From assembly GCA_963402885.1 (NCBI GenBank), contig OY727093.1, positions 9,063,501-9,127,500 of the forward strand: 64,000 nucleotides of DNA, in the 5' to 3' direction. The notes below the pieces were generated by a model. It worked only from the letters and a program-made list of their open reading frames with translations. It did no database searches and had not been told where the DNA came from. Shown one piece after another: positions 11,040 through 20,763 of this stretch. The stretch comes from Antedon bifida (taxonomy: Eukaryota > Echinodermata > Crinoidea > Comatulida > Antedonidae). The first letter of the stretch is position 1; each line of letters opens with the position of its first letter. The position numbers and the translations under genes were made by a program.

Positions 11040-11830
11040 CTAATCTTTTTGCTGTTTTACGATATACGATCCATAACGTACCCTCACTGTCAAACAGATA
11101 CAGTACAGTTTCGTTCCTCCCACTGATGGGGGGCAGTCTTCTCTAGCATCCAAATATATGCTGGGTCCGACTGTTGAGGGGCTTCCTTGACTGGGTTAGC
11201 TTCTTAGCTTGACTAGGATCGCACTGAAGGAGATTGCTTAATTCATTAATCCAGGGGTCACGATAGTATGGTTTTCGGGCTTGTGCAAAGAGCATTCGTT
11301 TTGTTAATGAGTTATTTGGTTCTCGGCAGATATGGGCTATGTAGGCCTACTTCAGGTAGTGAACATGTATATAGTCTTTTAGTGGAGTTGCACCGACGAT
11401 ATTTTCAACATCTTTATTTGAGAACAGGAGACTGAAAATTCCATCTTCCGTAGATTGTTGTTGGTGCCCTGTAACCTTCGCTTCTTTACATTTATATCCT
11501 CCTCTTATCATCTGTCTCATGAGCGAGTCTCCAATTTCTTTATTTCAGTTTTTTTGGGTAGCAGGCTTGTGTTGCATACACTAATCTTGATCTTGCACAA
11601 CTCTCCATAATTTTCTTTCTGGTATACATATTTACTTTACAGTCTTTCAATACATTTCTTGAAATTTTGCATTAGCTGATGATGCGCGACGCTCAGTAAA
11701 GCAGCATTCTTCTCTGTTGGTAATTGTGTGTCCTAGGTAAACAAAGTCTCTAACATTCTCAATTTGGTCGTTCCATAACTGGCGGCAGAAATGCACTGTG
11801 ACTACAAATCCTACCACAGAGCAGCCACCT
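11040..11830 (-). mobile_element. LINE C-terminal fragment (copy in unit 1)
   Basis: The minus strand carries scattered in-frame pieces of a non-LTR retrotransposon C terminus: FVYLGHTITNREEC, LMRQMIRGGYK, LKDYIHVHYLKYIAHICR and KRMLFAQARKPYYRDPW. The frame is interrupted several times. It corresponds to the region downstream of YADD; the catalytic part is absent. The duplicate lies at 13590-14390. Confidence 0.75.
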
Positions 11831-11895
11831 GCTTGGAATTGATTATTAATGGTATATTACAAATTTCACAGCTTAATTTTTTCAGAAACTGATAA

Positions 11896-11932
11896 AAAAT
11901 GGAAATGGTTAAATAATAACCATTTCCATTTT
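11896..11932. other. Perfect 16-bp hairpin
   Basis: Arms AAAATGGAAATGGTTA and TAACCATTTCCATTTT with a 5-base loop. The duplicate copy lies near 14463-14499. It sits inside the 62-codon ORF seen in both duplication units. Confidence 0.85.
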
Positions 11933-12225
11933 AAGGTTAAATGCGGCCAATTAAAAAGTAACCTTGACTCTTGTTGTACAACACGGAACCACAAACGATT
12001 TGCGTTAGGAGAGGAATTAATTAGAATTATCAAATAATAATAATTCCTTCATGGACGGATCAAAGAATTTAAAAGTATGTCTTACAAAAATGTTTCCTAA
12101 TAATATATATATTGCTTCTGTTCTATTGAATATAACTGCCTAAAGGAGCGGCGCGATGATTACAGTTTCCACCGTTAACCGCATATTTCTATATATTATG
12201 TTCTACTTTCTGACCACATATCTAC

Positions 12226-12690
12226 CTTGGCAAGCATAAATAGCATCCCAATTGGTATACTTGATATAGCATAAATAGCAAATTAATAGCTGTGTAATTG
12301 CTGTATTTGATATAGCCACAAATAGCTTGCAATTGCTATACTTGATATAGCCATAAATAGCAAACAAATAGATGTTTAATTGCTATACTTTATATAGCCA
12401 TACACAGCAAACAAATAGCTGTGCAATTGCTATACTTCATATAGCCATAAATAGCCAACAAATAGCTGTGTAATTGCTATACTTCATATAGCCATAAATA
12501 GCAAACAAATAGCTGTGTAATTGCTATACTTTATATAGCCATAAATAACAAACAAATAGCTGTGTGATTGCTATATAGCAAACAAATAGCTGTGCAATTG
12601 CTATACCTCATATAGCCATAAATTATAGCAAACAAATAGCTGTGCAATTGCCATACCTCATATAGCCATAAATAGCAAGCAAATAGCTGT
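12226..12690. repeat. 47-bp minisatellite (unit 1)
   Basis: About ten diverged units built on TAGCTGTGCAATTGCTATAC, CATATAGCCATAAATAGC and AAACAAA. The array is repeated with slightly different copy content at 14800-15330. ORFs across it follow from the repeat and are not genes. Confidence 0.9.
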
Positions 12691-13589
12691 GCATTTCAGC
12701 ATGCATAAAGTATATATATTGGAAATCCAAAGGCAAATTACTGAAAAAAATGACAATGCTGTGGGTATCAGTGGCTGGATCTCAATGGAGATATTAAAAA
12801 AATCTAAATCAAAACGATAAAGTATAACAGCCAGAAAAGTTAGCAGAGCTTTCGGGCAACACATCAGTGCAAGTGAATATGAATTTGGATAACGTCATAG
12901 CATAAGAACTGGCAAGTGCTGCCAGGGTGGAGAGGAATAAAAGAAATACAACAAAAGGAGACATGGTGGTGAATGGTGGGTGGAGACTGAATAAGAGTAG
13001 AAAACAAAGAAGGTAGCTTGGTAGAGATATAATTTTGGAATGAAACTAAAAAACAGTTTAAATGGTGGTTAATATTGAAACTTAAATTTTGGTAGTCAAT
13101 GGAATAATTTTACCGATCTGGGAGTATGTTCCTAATGTTAAGTCCAAAAGGTTTTAAGTTGTAATTCCCAGTGGTTTTCGTTGTCTTTGCGAGTTTTGTC
13201 GCTCCATTTGACATCATGGTCTATTGCAATAACTCTGAAATTTGCAATCGAGTGACCAGCTGAATTAAAATGTTCGGCTACAGGTTGATCAAGCTTTAAT
13301 GTTTTGATAGCTGATCTGTGTTTTTAACTCTACATTTATAATGTAAGAATGTTTATTAAACCTAATACATTTTTGTTCTCAATTTACTTTACAGGTGCCA
13401 AGAAGTCTGTGTGCTTTTTGAAAATAAAGTTGTTTTGGGGTTTTCGTTTTATTTTACAAACTGTATTATTTAAATGTCGGAAATTAATTTAGATATTTTA
13501 TAAATTATTTACCACTATTAATAATTCATTATTTATATCGATAACAAATTAGGACATTCTTTCTGTGCCGCGCCTACAGTATCAATCCA

Positions 13590-14390
13590 ATCTTTTTGCT
13601 GTTTTACGATATACGATCCATAACGTACCCTCACTGTCAAACAGATACCAGCACAGTACAGTTTCGTTCCTCCCACTGATGGGGGGGGGGGGGCAGTCTT
13701 CTCTAGCATCCAAATATATGCTGGGTCCGACTGTTGAGGGGCTTCCTTGACTGGGTTAGCTTCTTAGCTTGACTAGGATCGCACTGAAGGAGATTGCTTA
13801 ATTCATTTAATCCAGGGGTCACGATAGTATGGTTTTCGGGCTTGTGCAAAGAGCATTCGTTTTGTTAATGAGTTATTTGGTTCTCGGCAGATATGGGCTA
13901 TGTACTTCAGGTAGTGAACATGTATATAGTCTTTTAGTGGAGTTGCACCGACGATATTTTCAACATCTTTATTTGAGAACAGGAGACTGAAAATTCCATC
14001 TTCCGTAGATTGTTGTTGGTGCCCTGTAACCTTCGCTTCTTTACATTTATATCCTCCTCTTATCATCTGTCTCATGAGCGAGTACCAACATGTCTCCAAT
14101 TTCTTTATTTCAGTTTTTTTTTGGGGAGCAGGCTTGTGTTGCATACACTAATCTTGATCTTGCACACCTCTCCATAATTTTCTTTCTGGTATACATATTT
14201 ACTTTACAGTCTTTCAATACATTTCTTGAAATTTTGCATTAGCTGATGATGCGCGACGCTCAGTAAAGCAGCATTCTTCTCTGTTGGTAATTGTGTGTCC
14301 TAGGTAAACAAAGTCTCTAACATTCTCAATTTGGTCGTTCCATAACTGGCGGCAGAAATGCACTGTGACTACAAATCCTACCACAGAGCA
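13590..14390 (-). mobile_element. LINE C-terminal fragment (copy in unit 2)
   Basis: Same remnant as at 11040-11830. Its best-preserved stretch is 13803-14144, a 113-residue open frame (KKLETCWYSLMRQMIRGGYK ... HYLKYIAHICREPNNS ... PYYRDPWIK) typical of the C terminus of LINE ORF2. Confidence 0.8.
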
Positions 14391-14799
14391 GCCTCCTGCT
14401 TGGAATTGATTATTAATGGTATATTACAAATTTCACAGCTTAATTTTTTCAGAAACTGATAAAAAATGGAAATGGTTAAATAATAACCATTTCCATTTTA
14501 AGGTTAAATGCGGCCAATTAAAAAGTAACCTTGACTCTTGTTGTACAACACGGAACCACAAACGATTTGCGTTAGGAGAGGAATTATTTAGAATTATCAA
14601 ATAATAATAATTCCTTCATGGACGGATCAAAGAATTTAAAATTATGTCTTACAAAAATGTTTCCTAATAATATATATATATTGCTTCTGTTCTATTGAAT
14701 ATAACTGCCTAAAGGAGCGGCGCGATGATTCCAGTTTCCACCGTTAACCGCATATTTCTATATATTATGTTCTACTTTCTGACCACATATCTACCTTGG

Positions 14800-15330
14800 C
14801 AAGCATAAATAGCATCCCAATTGGTATACTTGATATAGCATAAATAGCCAAATTAATACAGAATAGCTGTGTAATTGCTGTATTTGATATAGCCACAAAT
14901 AGCTTGCAATTGCTATACTTGATATAGCCATAAATAGCAAACAAATAGCTGTGCAATTGCTATACTTCATATAGCCATAAATAGCAAACAAATAGCTGTG
15001 TAATTGCTATACTTTATATAGCCATACACAGCAAACAAATAGCTGTGCAATTGCTATACTTCATATAGCCATAAATAGCCAACAAATACCTGTGCAATTG
15101 CTATACTTCATATAGCCATAAATAGCCAACAAATAGCTGTGTAATTGCTATACTTTATATAGCCATAAATAACAAACAAATAGCTGTGTGATTGCTATAT
15201 AGCAAACAAATAGCTGTGCAATTGCTATACCTCATTAATAGCCATAAATTATAGCAAACAAATAGCTGTGCAATTGCCATACCTCATATAGCCATAAATA
15301 GCAAACAAATAGCTGTGTATTTCAGCATGC
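14800..15330. repeat. 47-bp minisatellite (unit 2)
   Basis: The duplicate of 12226-12690, about one unit longer. Confidence 0.9.
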
Positions 15331-15479
15331 ATAAAGTATATATATATATAAATCCAAAGGCAAATTACTGAAAAAAATGACAATGCTGTGGGTATCAGTG
15401 GCTGGATCTCAATGGAGATATTAAAAAAAGCTAAATCAAAACGATAAAGTAAAACAGCCAGAAAAGTTAGCAGAGCTTT

Positions 15480-15520
15480 CGGGCAACACTAGCCCTTCAT
15501 CAGTGCAAGTGAATATGAAT
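15480..15520 (-). ncRNA. Hammerhead-like relic downstream of GIY-YIG
   Basis: On the minus strand: CTGATGA, an extra A, the GGGC/GCCC stem, then GAAAG. It looks like the catalytic core of a hammerhead ribozyme, but stem I is not obvious and one extra base sits before stem II. Penelope-like elements are known to carry such ribozymes. It could be a decayed copy. Confidence 0.4.
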
Positions 15521-15773
15521 TTGGATAACGTCATAGCATAAGAACTGGCAAGTGCTGCCAGGGTGGAGAGAAATAAAAGAAATACAACAAAAGGAGACAT
15601 GGTGGTGAATGGTGGGTGGAGACTGAATAAGAGTAGAAAACAAAGAAGGTAGCTTGGTAGAGATATAATTTTGGAATGAAACTAAAAAACAGTTTAAATG
15701 GTGGTTAATATTGAAACTTAAATTTTGGTAGTCAATGGAATAATTTTACCGATCTGGGAGTATGTTCTTAATG

Positions 15774-16110
15774 TTAAGTCCAAAAGGTTTTAAGTTGTAA
15801 TTCCCAGTGGTTTTCGTTGTCTTTGCGAGTTTTGTCGCTCCATTTGACATCATGATCTATTGCAATAACTCTGAAATTTGCAATCGAGTGACCAGCTGAA
15901 TTAAAATGTTCGGCTACAGGTTGATCAAGCTTTAATGTTTTGATAGCTGATCTGTGTTGTGTCATTCTCATACGGAGAGTGTTTTTTTGTTTCCCCGACG
16001 TACTGTTTGCCACAAATATTACAGTATATGAGATAAATGACGTTTTTGGTTAGACAATTAATTGATTGTCTTATCCGAATTATCCGAAATTTGCCTTTGG
16101 ATTTATATAT
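15774..16110 (-). mobile_element. Penelope-like element, GIY-YIG endonuclease remnant
   Basis: Minus-strand frames encode the C-terminal endonuclease of a Penelope-like retroelement: CLTKNVIYLIYCNICGKQYV (the GIY-YIG-type YLIYC...KQYVGET start), then LRMRMTQHRSAI, PVAEHFNSAGHSIANF and NENHWELQLKTF. In these elements this nuclease makes the first-strand nick and follows a reverse transcriptase, which is not present here. The remnant is partial and broken. It is flanked by inverted copies of AAATCCAAAGGCAAATT (about 15350 and 16095) and by a hammerhead motif on the 5' side. Part of it is also in duplication unit 1 (about 13130-13320). Confidence 0.87.
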
Positions 16111-16175
16111 ATATATCCAATCTGCAGACAGTACTGTTTCGATCTTATTAGATCTCGTCAGTGTATATCTCATTC
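16110..16175 (-). ncRNA. Hammerhead ribozyme motif in PLE flank
   Basis: Minus strand, 5' to 3': CTGACGA (16161-16155), stem II GATCT/AGATC with an AATA loop, GAAAC (16140-16136), a short ACAG/CTGT stem III, then GTC (16129-16127). All conserved core positions (CUGANGA, GAAA, a GUC cleavage triplet) are present in order. Predicted cleavage falls after 16127. Stem I would pair the AGATATACA side with TGCAGATTGGATAT imperfectly. Known biology: PLEs carry hammerheads in their terminal repeats. Activity here is inference. Confidence 0.8.
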
Positions 16176-16281
16176 TCACAGATTTCCTCATCTTTATCGT
16201 TTCAAATTAATTAATTACATTTCAGTATATCACCGGGCGGTTTAGAATTAATGTTCTTTGCCTGATGTGTTTATTATATAT

Positions 16282-16640
16282 AAGTATCTCTTCGGAGATC
16301 CCGCCTCGTGAATAAAAATACTGAAAGATGAGGGCGTATCAATATGATCTCTGGTGCGCGTGCGTACAACCAAGGGACTAGTGCTGTTCCGCCGTACCAC
16401 GCCGAGAATGTTAAAGAGTCGCTATCCAATCGATTTTGATACCATGAAAGCCCCAGTGGTCTAATGGTTAGGACATCTGCATATCAAGCAGGCGGTCAGA
16501 GTTCGAGTCTCGGTTGGGGCGACTTTTTCTCATTCTCACAGATTTCCTCATCTTTATCGTTTAAAATTAATTAATAATTTCAGTATATCACCGGGCGGTT
16601 TAGAATTAATGTTCTTTGCTTGATGTGTTTATATATAATA
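16282..16640 (+). mobile_element. tRNA-headed SINE-like unit, copy A (full)
   Basis: The unit has a head of about 165 bp starting with a UUCG-capped hairpin (ATCTCTTCGGAGAT), a 72-nt tRNA-like part (16450-16521), a Pol III-type terminator TTTTT, and a tail. The tail contains TCATTCTCACAGATTTCCTC and TATATCACCGGGCGG and ends in a TA microsatellite. The same tail lies directly beside the hammerhead of the Penelope remnant (16163-16270). Confidence 0.75.
16450..16521 (+). tRNA. tRNA-like sequence, ATC anticodon loop (copy A)
   Basis: Folds as a full cloverleaf: acceptor GCCCCAG/TTGGGGC, D arm GTC..GAC, anticodon stem TCTGC/GCAGG with loop ATATCAA, and T loop TTCGAGT. The loop would place ATC as anticodon (Asp codon GAT), which is not a normal eukaryotic isoacceptor, and there is one T-stem mismatch. 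With sister copies in repeats, I take it as a repeat component and not a working tRNA gene. Confidence 0.6.
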
Positions 16641-16904
16641 TACATCAAAAAATGGAACGCTGCTGTTACTATGTATGGCTATAAAGTAGTAGCGTATCAT
16701 CGTCATGTTAATTTAAACAGTACCTAAACTGATCACGCTGAAGATTGCTATGTTATAAATATTTACATATATAGGCCTAGGCATTTGTATATAAATTTTG
16801 TAATTTTTTTTAACATAATTTTATTTTTTTAACTGACTTTTTCAAATTTTTTAATGTTTTGTATAAATTTTTGTATTTTTTAAATATTTGTGTTTCCATA
16901 TATA

Positions 16905-17272
16905 TATATATAAACAAATCAGGCAAAGAACATTAATTCTAAACCGCCCGGTGATATACTGAAATTTAATTAATTAATTTGAAACGATAAAGATGAGGAA
17001 ATCTGTGAGAATGAGAAAAAGTCGCCCCAACCGATACTTGAACTCGGACCGCCTGCTTGATATGCAGATGTCCTAACCATTAGACCACTGGGGCTTTCAT
17101 GGTATTGTTCGAACTCGATTGGATAGCGACTCTTTAACATTCTCGGCGTGGTACGGCGGAACAGCACTAGTCCTCAGTTGTACGCACGCGCACCAGAGAT
17201 CAAATTGATACGCCCTCATCTTACAGTATTTTTATTCACGAGAGGCGGGATCTCCGAAGAGATACTTTTATA
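16905..17272 (-). mobile_element. tRNA-headed SINE-like unit, copy B (full)
   Basis: Inverted relative to copy A and almost identical along head, tRNA part (17023-17094) and tail, bounded by TA repeats. The T loop carries one change (TTCAAGT). Confidence 0.75.
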
Positions 17273-17276
17273 TATA

Positions 17277-17480
17277 TAAACAAATCAGGCAAAGAACATT
17301 AATTCTAAACCGCCCGGTGATATACTGAAATTTAATTAATTAATTTGAAACGATAAAGATGAGGAAATCTGTGAGAATGAGAAAAAGTCGCCCCAACCGA
17401 GACTTGAACTCGGACCGCCTGCTTGATATGCAGATGTCCTAACCATTAGACCACTGGGGCTTTCATGGTATTGTTCGAAC
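17277..17480 (-). mobile_element. tRNA-headed SINE-like unit, copy C (head missing)
   Basis: Lies directly behind copy B in the same orientation, across a TA run. It has the tail and a tRNA part (17389-17460) with a perfect CCGAG/CTCGG T stem, then stops at a (TA)n tract in place of the head. Confidence 0.75.
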
Positions 17481-18290
17481 TTCATATATATATATATATA
17501 TATATATTTTTGTAAATCAACAATTTCAGCCTTCGGGCTGCATGTTTTTCATTATATAAACCTGAATAGAGGATTGTAGTGAATATTAATATACACTATA
17601 ATGTCTATGGTATCATCTACTGTAGTTTACATTAGCATCCGATTATTTTTTCTAGGGCACCAACCGATACGTACTTTACTGTATCAATACCACCTATATA
17701 CATTACTCTACTTACTTACTTACTTGTTTCCGGAGCTCAGCATTTGCTGAGAACAAAAAGAACAAAATAATCACATTTTCACAGATGGTTTACACAAATA
17801 TATTTTGCCTGAACATAATGATACTTGAGATTGTCTTATAGTCTCATTATGCACATTATGTGAGCTTTGACCTCAAACGTGACCTCATTTTTTCACTGTG
17901 ATTGATGTTTGTATGAACCCTAGGCATTTTAAGGTGAATATTAAAAAATTTGCGTTGGCGTTTGACGTCTGAATTTGTTAGTGGATCCAAGTTGCATCTA
18001 AAATTTTCTTCTAATCTATTCTTGCTTGGATTTAATATTACTATAGGCCTACTTCTATTAAAATTCAATCTTAATTATTTAGTATCTGATTTATAAAAGG
18101 TTCTTGGTTGCAAATTCACAAAGAATGAAATCTACAAAGTGGTGACCGCACCCAATACTCCCATTCATACTGGTCATGTTGTTTTGGATTTAGGTATTGT
18201 TCTTTCGTGGATTGTTATTTTAATTACAGACCAGATTAATAAACAACAGTTTAACACCTTTGTACAGTACTTACTAGCCTACAGTACAAA
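17481..18290. other. Intergenic with a repeat fragment
   Basis: A (TA)n tract, then at 17600-17690 the second half of the repeat also found at 5510-5590. Nothing else recognised. Confidence 0.5.
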
Positions 18291-19380
18291 AACACTTTTT
18301 AATTCTTAAAATAATGCCATCTCATCCATTAAAAAAATGTCCCATCCGTAACATTCAATACATGTTTGATAGTAATGTTTTTTTAATAAAAAATACAAGT
18401 TTTAAAAAACTTGTTTAAATCTATTGCAATTTAATATTCTTAGGAGTTGAAAATTAAGATTTAAAATTAAGAATTAACTTTTTTTTTAAATTTTTGGAGC
18501 CATTACTTCAATAAACACAAGTGAGGAAAAACCCAATCGAAATTTCTAAGAAGTAACAATTATGAATTTTGAAATGCAAGTATGAAATTAATAAACAAGT
18601 TTAATAAAATACTTGATTATGAACAATTGAAGCTTACTTTGAAATAAAAAGTTAACTACAGTATATTTATTGGGGAAAATGTTAACAAGATGCATGGTTT
18701 TATGAAATGAAAAGGATTTAATAAATGATATGTCCCGTCCTTAACAAAAAAATGTCTGTCCCGTTCCTACGAAAAATATCATCAATATATTTTTGAATAT
18801 GATATTTTCACCAAAAGTTTTAAAATATTTGTTTATAATGTATTGCATATAGTTTTTAAAAGGAGAAAACAAAATATTAAATTGTGGTATCAAAACTTTT
18901 AACTGAAACATAAAAAACACCATAAAACTACTATTAAAATGTCGCGGATGGGACAATTATGAATTTTGAAATGTATATATGAAATAATAATGAGATATAG
19001 TCCTCAGGAGGAGAAAATGAAATATCAAGATTTTTGCATCATTACTTTAAAAATAAATGTAAAAAAAAAACGCCCAAAACGTCGCGGACGAGACATTTAT
19101 GAATTTGAAATGCATGTATGAAATTAATAAACAACACAATTTTAATTAAATACTTGATTATATATTATAAAGACATAAAGTAATTCTGTTGATAAAACAG
19201 TAATAAGATGCATAGTTTATGAAATAAATAGTTTTAAAAATGTCCCGTCCGTAACGTCAAATATGTTTTTTTTCATATTTAATATTCAATAACTTAAAAA
19301 ATAAATATCAGAAAAATAAAAAAAAATGTATTTAATAAACTTCAACATGTCTACTTTGAGAAATGGCCAAGGGTTACATC
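18291..19380. repeat. Degenerate AT-rich repeat with CCCGTCCG boxes
   Basis: About six boxes of TGTCCCGTCCGTAAC or its inverted partner GTCGCGGACGGGACA (near 18337, 18729, 18752, 18939, 19080, 19239) are spaced through AT-rich filler. The filler also repeats (ATGAATTTTGAAATG, GAAATTAATAAACAA). The order looks like an old tandem array of about 150-400 bp units with inversions. Confidence 0.6.
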
Positions 19381-19750
19381 AAAATTAGTAAATGAAATTT
19401 TTAAACCCACGGACCAAATACTGTGGAATGCCCCTATATTTTATTAGCTTAGATTATCGTTTTATTCAGTTTTACTGTGTTTGGAAAAGTATCAGTGACT
19501 ATGTTTGGAGAGCTGCCTCTCCGCTCTCCCGTATATGTTCAGCATTTCGTCTTTATCACTTTTAAAAGATCACCGGTACCTACTCAACTTAACTTTAGGT
19601 GATATTGAAGTTACTTGTCAATTGTTCTTTTTCCATTTATATATGTAAATTCTGGTACGTGATATATTCCAAGTAAAATGTGTTTATTTCGGGTTTTTTT
19701 TTTGTATTTTACAGATATCTCTTATTTACAGTTGTATATCAAACAAGATA

Positions 19751-20155
19751 ATGAATAAGAAAACAGCAAGTGAGATGATAAAACACTTTGAACTTCAAAA
19801 ACATGTTGAAGGAGGATACTATAGAGAGACATACCGGACTGAGCATAGCACAGCTATACATTACCTGGTATCCAAAGATAATAGCATTGCTTTGCATCGA
19901 ATAAAGGGCAAAGATGAGCTTTGGCATTATTATACTGGAGACCCTATCGAAGTTTCCATTTTGAAACCTGATGGAAAAGAACATTACAAACAGTATATAT
20001 TAGGACCAGACATAGAGAAAGGTCATAAGTTCCAGCTGTTGATTCCAGCAGATCACTGGCAAAGTGCAAGATGCGTGGCTGGTGCAGAATGGACATTCTT
20101 TGGCTGCACTGTTAGCCCGGCCTTTGATTATAAAGATCTTGAGATGGCAAAATAA
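19751..20155 (+). CDS. Cupin superfamily protein (DUF985/Cupin_5-like)
   Basis: A complete 134-residue protein in one exon. It starts HFELQKHVEGGYYRETYRT, the family's usual opening, then continues through TAIHYLV, the ALHRIKGKDELWHYYTGDPI block and the C-terminal QSARCVAGAEWTFFGCTVSP and FDYKDLEMA. These match the small Cupin_5 (DUF985) family, typically 130-170 residues, a beta-barrel fold whose substrate is mostly unknown in animals. There is no signal peptide, so it is probably cytosolic. Acceptor-like sites (TTTTACAG, TATTTACAG) just before the ATG suggest an upstream non-coding exon. The stop lies inside an AATAAA, which could also act as the polyadenylation signal. The function is not inferred further. 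Confidence 0.86.
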   Translation: MNKKTASEMIKHFELQKHVEGGYYRETYRTEHSTAIHYLVSKDNSIALHRIKGKDELWHYYTGDPIEVSILKPDGKEHYKQYILGPDIEKGHKFQLLIPADHWQSARCVAGAEWTFFGCTVSPAFDYKDLEMAK

Positions 20156-20760
20156 ACGGATTTAAAATTAATCAACAACCAATTATAACTTTTAGTTAGA
20201 CGATGGAATGTAGCACAAATGATTAAGAGTACGAATTAATTCTAATTTTTATGGATAGGCATAGTTTGACATTTAAACACAACAATTTTAATGAAAAAAT
20301 TAGTTAAAATCAAGAAAGCCAAGAAAATAACAGCGTAACATACAAAATTGGCATTAAATGATCACTTGACTTTGGTTTACGTTATTTAATAATTATACAC
20401 CATTTTCATACGACAGCAAATAATCAGTAATGACAGTATAATATATCCAACCGTCGACAAACCTACGCTGTAATCACGTTAAAAATAGTCTATGAAATGT
20501 TTTTCTTTTGAAGAACATGTACGTTTTTAATTTATCTAAATTCGAACATTTGAACTAAAATAGTGGTAAACTACAGTGGTTTAGTTGGTAATAATGAAAT
20601 AAATAACGAGAAAATCTCGTTAGTGTTCGGAAACTGTTTTCAAAGCAAAGAAAGTTAGTCAAAGACAAAGTTAAAACATTAAATAATGGATCATCCGAAC
20701 TGTCGCTGTTGTGATTCATGGTAAAATAATTTTTTTTTCATGCAGACATGTAATAATGTT
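20156..20760. other. Intergenic, nothing recognised
   Basis: AT-rich sequence between the convergent cupin and mucin-like loci. Confidence 0.5.
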
Positions 20761-20763
20761 CTA

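Larger units (their letters stand above)
10774..13320. repeat. Tandem duplication, unit 1 (2547 bp)
   Basis: This unit is repeated almost base for base at 13321-15956. It contains, in order, a LINE C-terminal fragment, a 62-codon ORF with a hairpin, a 47-bp minisatellite and part of a Penelope-type GIY-YIG region. Unit 1 joins unit 2 at GATCTGTG/TTTTTAACTC. The copies differ by few substitutions and by indels, mostly in the minisatellite and a poly-G tract near 13680, so the duplication is recent. Confidence 0.92.
13321..15956. repeat. Tandem duplication, unit 2 (2636 bp)
   Basis: Second copy of 10774-13320. Its right edge (GATCTGTG at 15956) continues into more of the same PLE GIY-YIG frame. 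The duplicated block was therefore cut out of the middle of that domain, and unit 1 is the copy with the broken edge. Confidence 0.92.

Noticed and set aside
11849-12037. 62-codon ORF present twice (also 14416-14604)
   Set aside because: Duplicated with the 2.55-kb unit, contains a perfect hairpin and no known domain; two copies only reflect the recent duplication.
16450-17460. Three functional tRNA-Asp genes
   Set aside because: ATC is not a used eukaryotic anticodon, the copies share long repeat flanks, and a diverged fourth copy exists at 30202.
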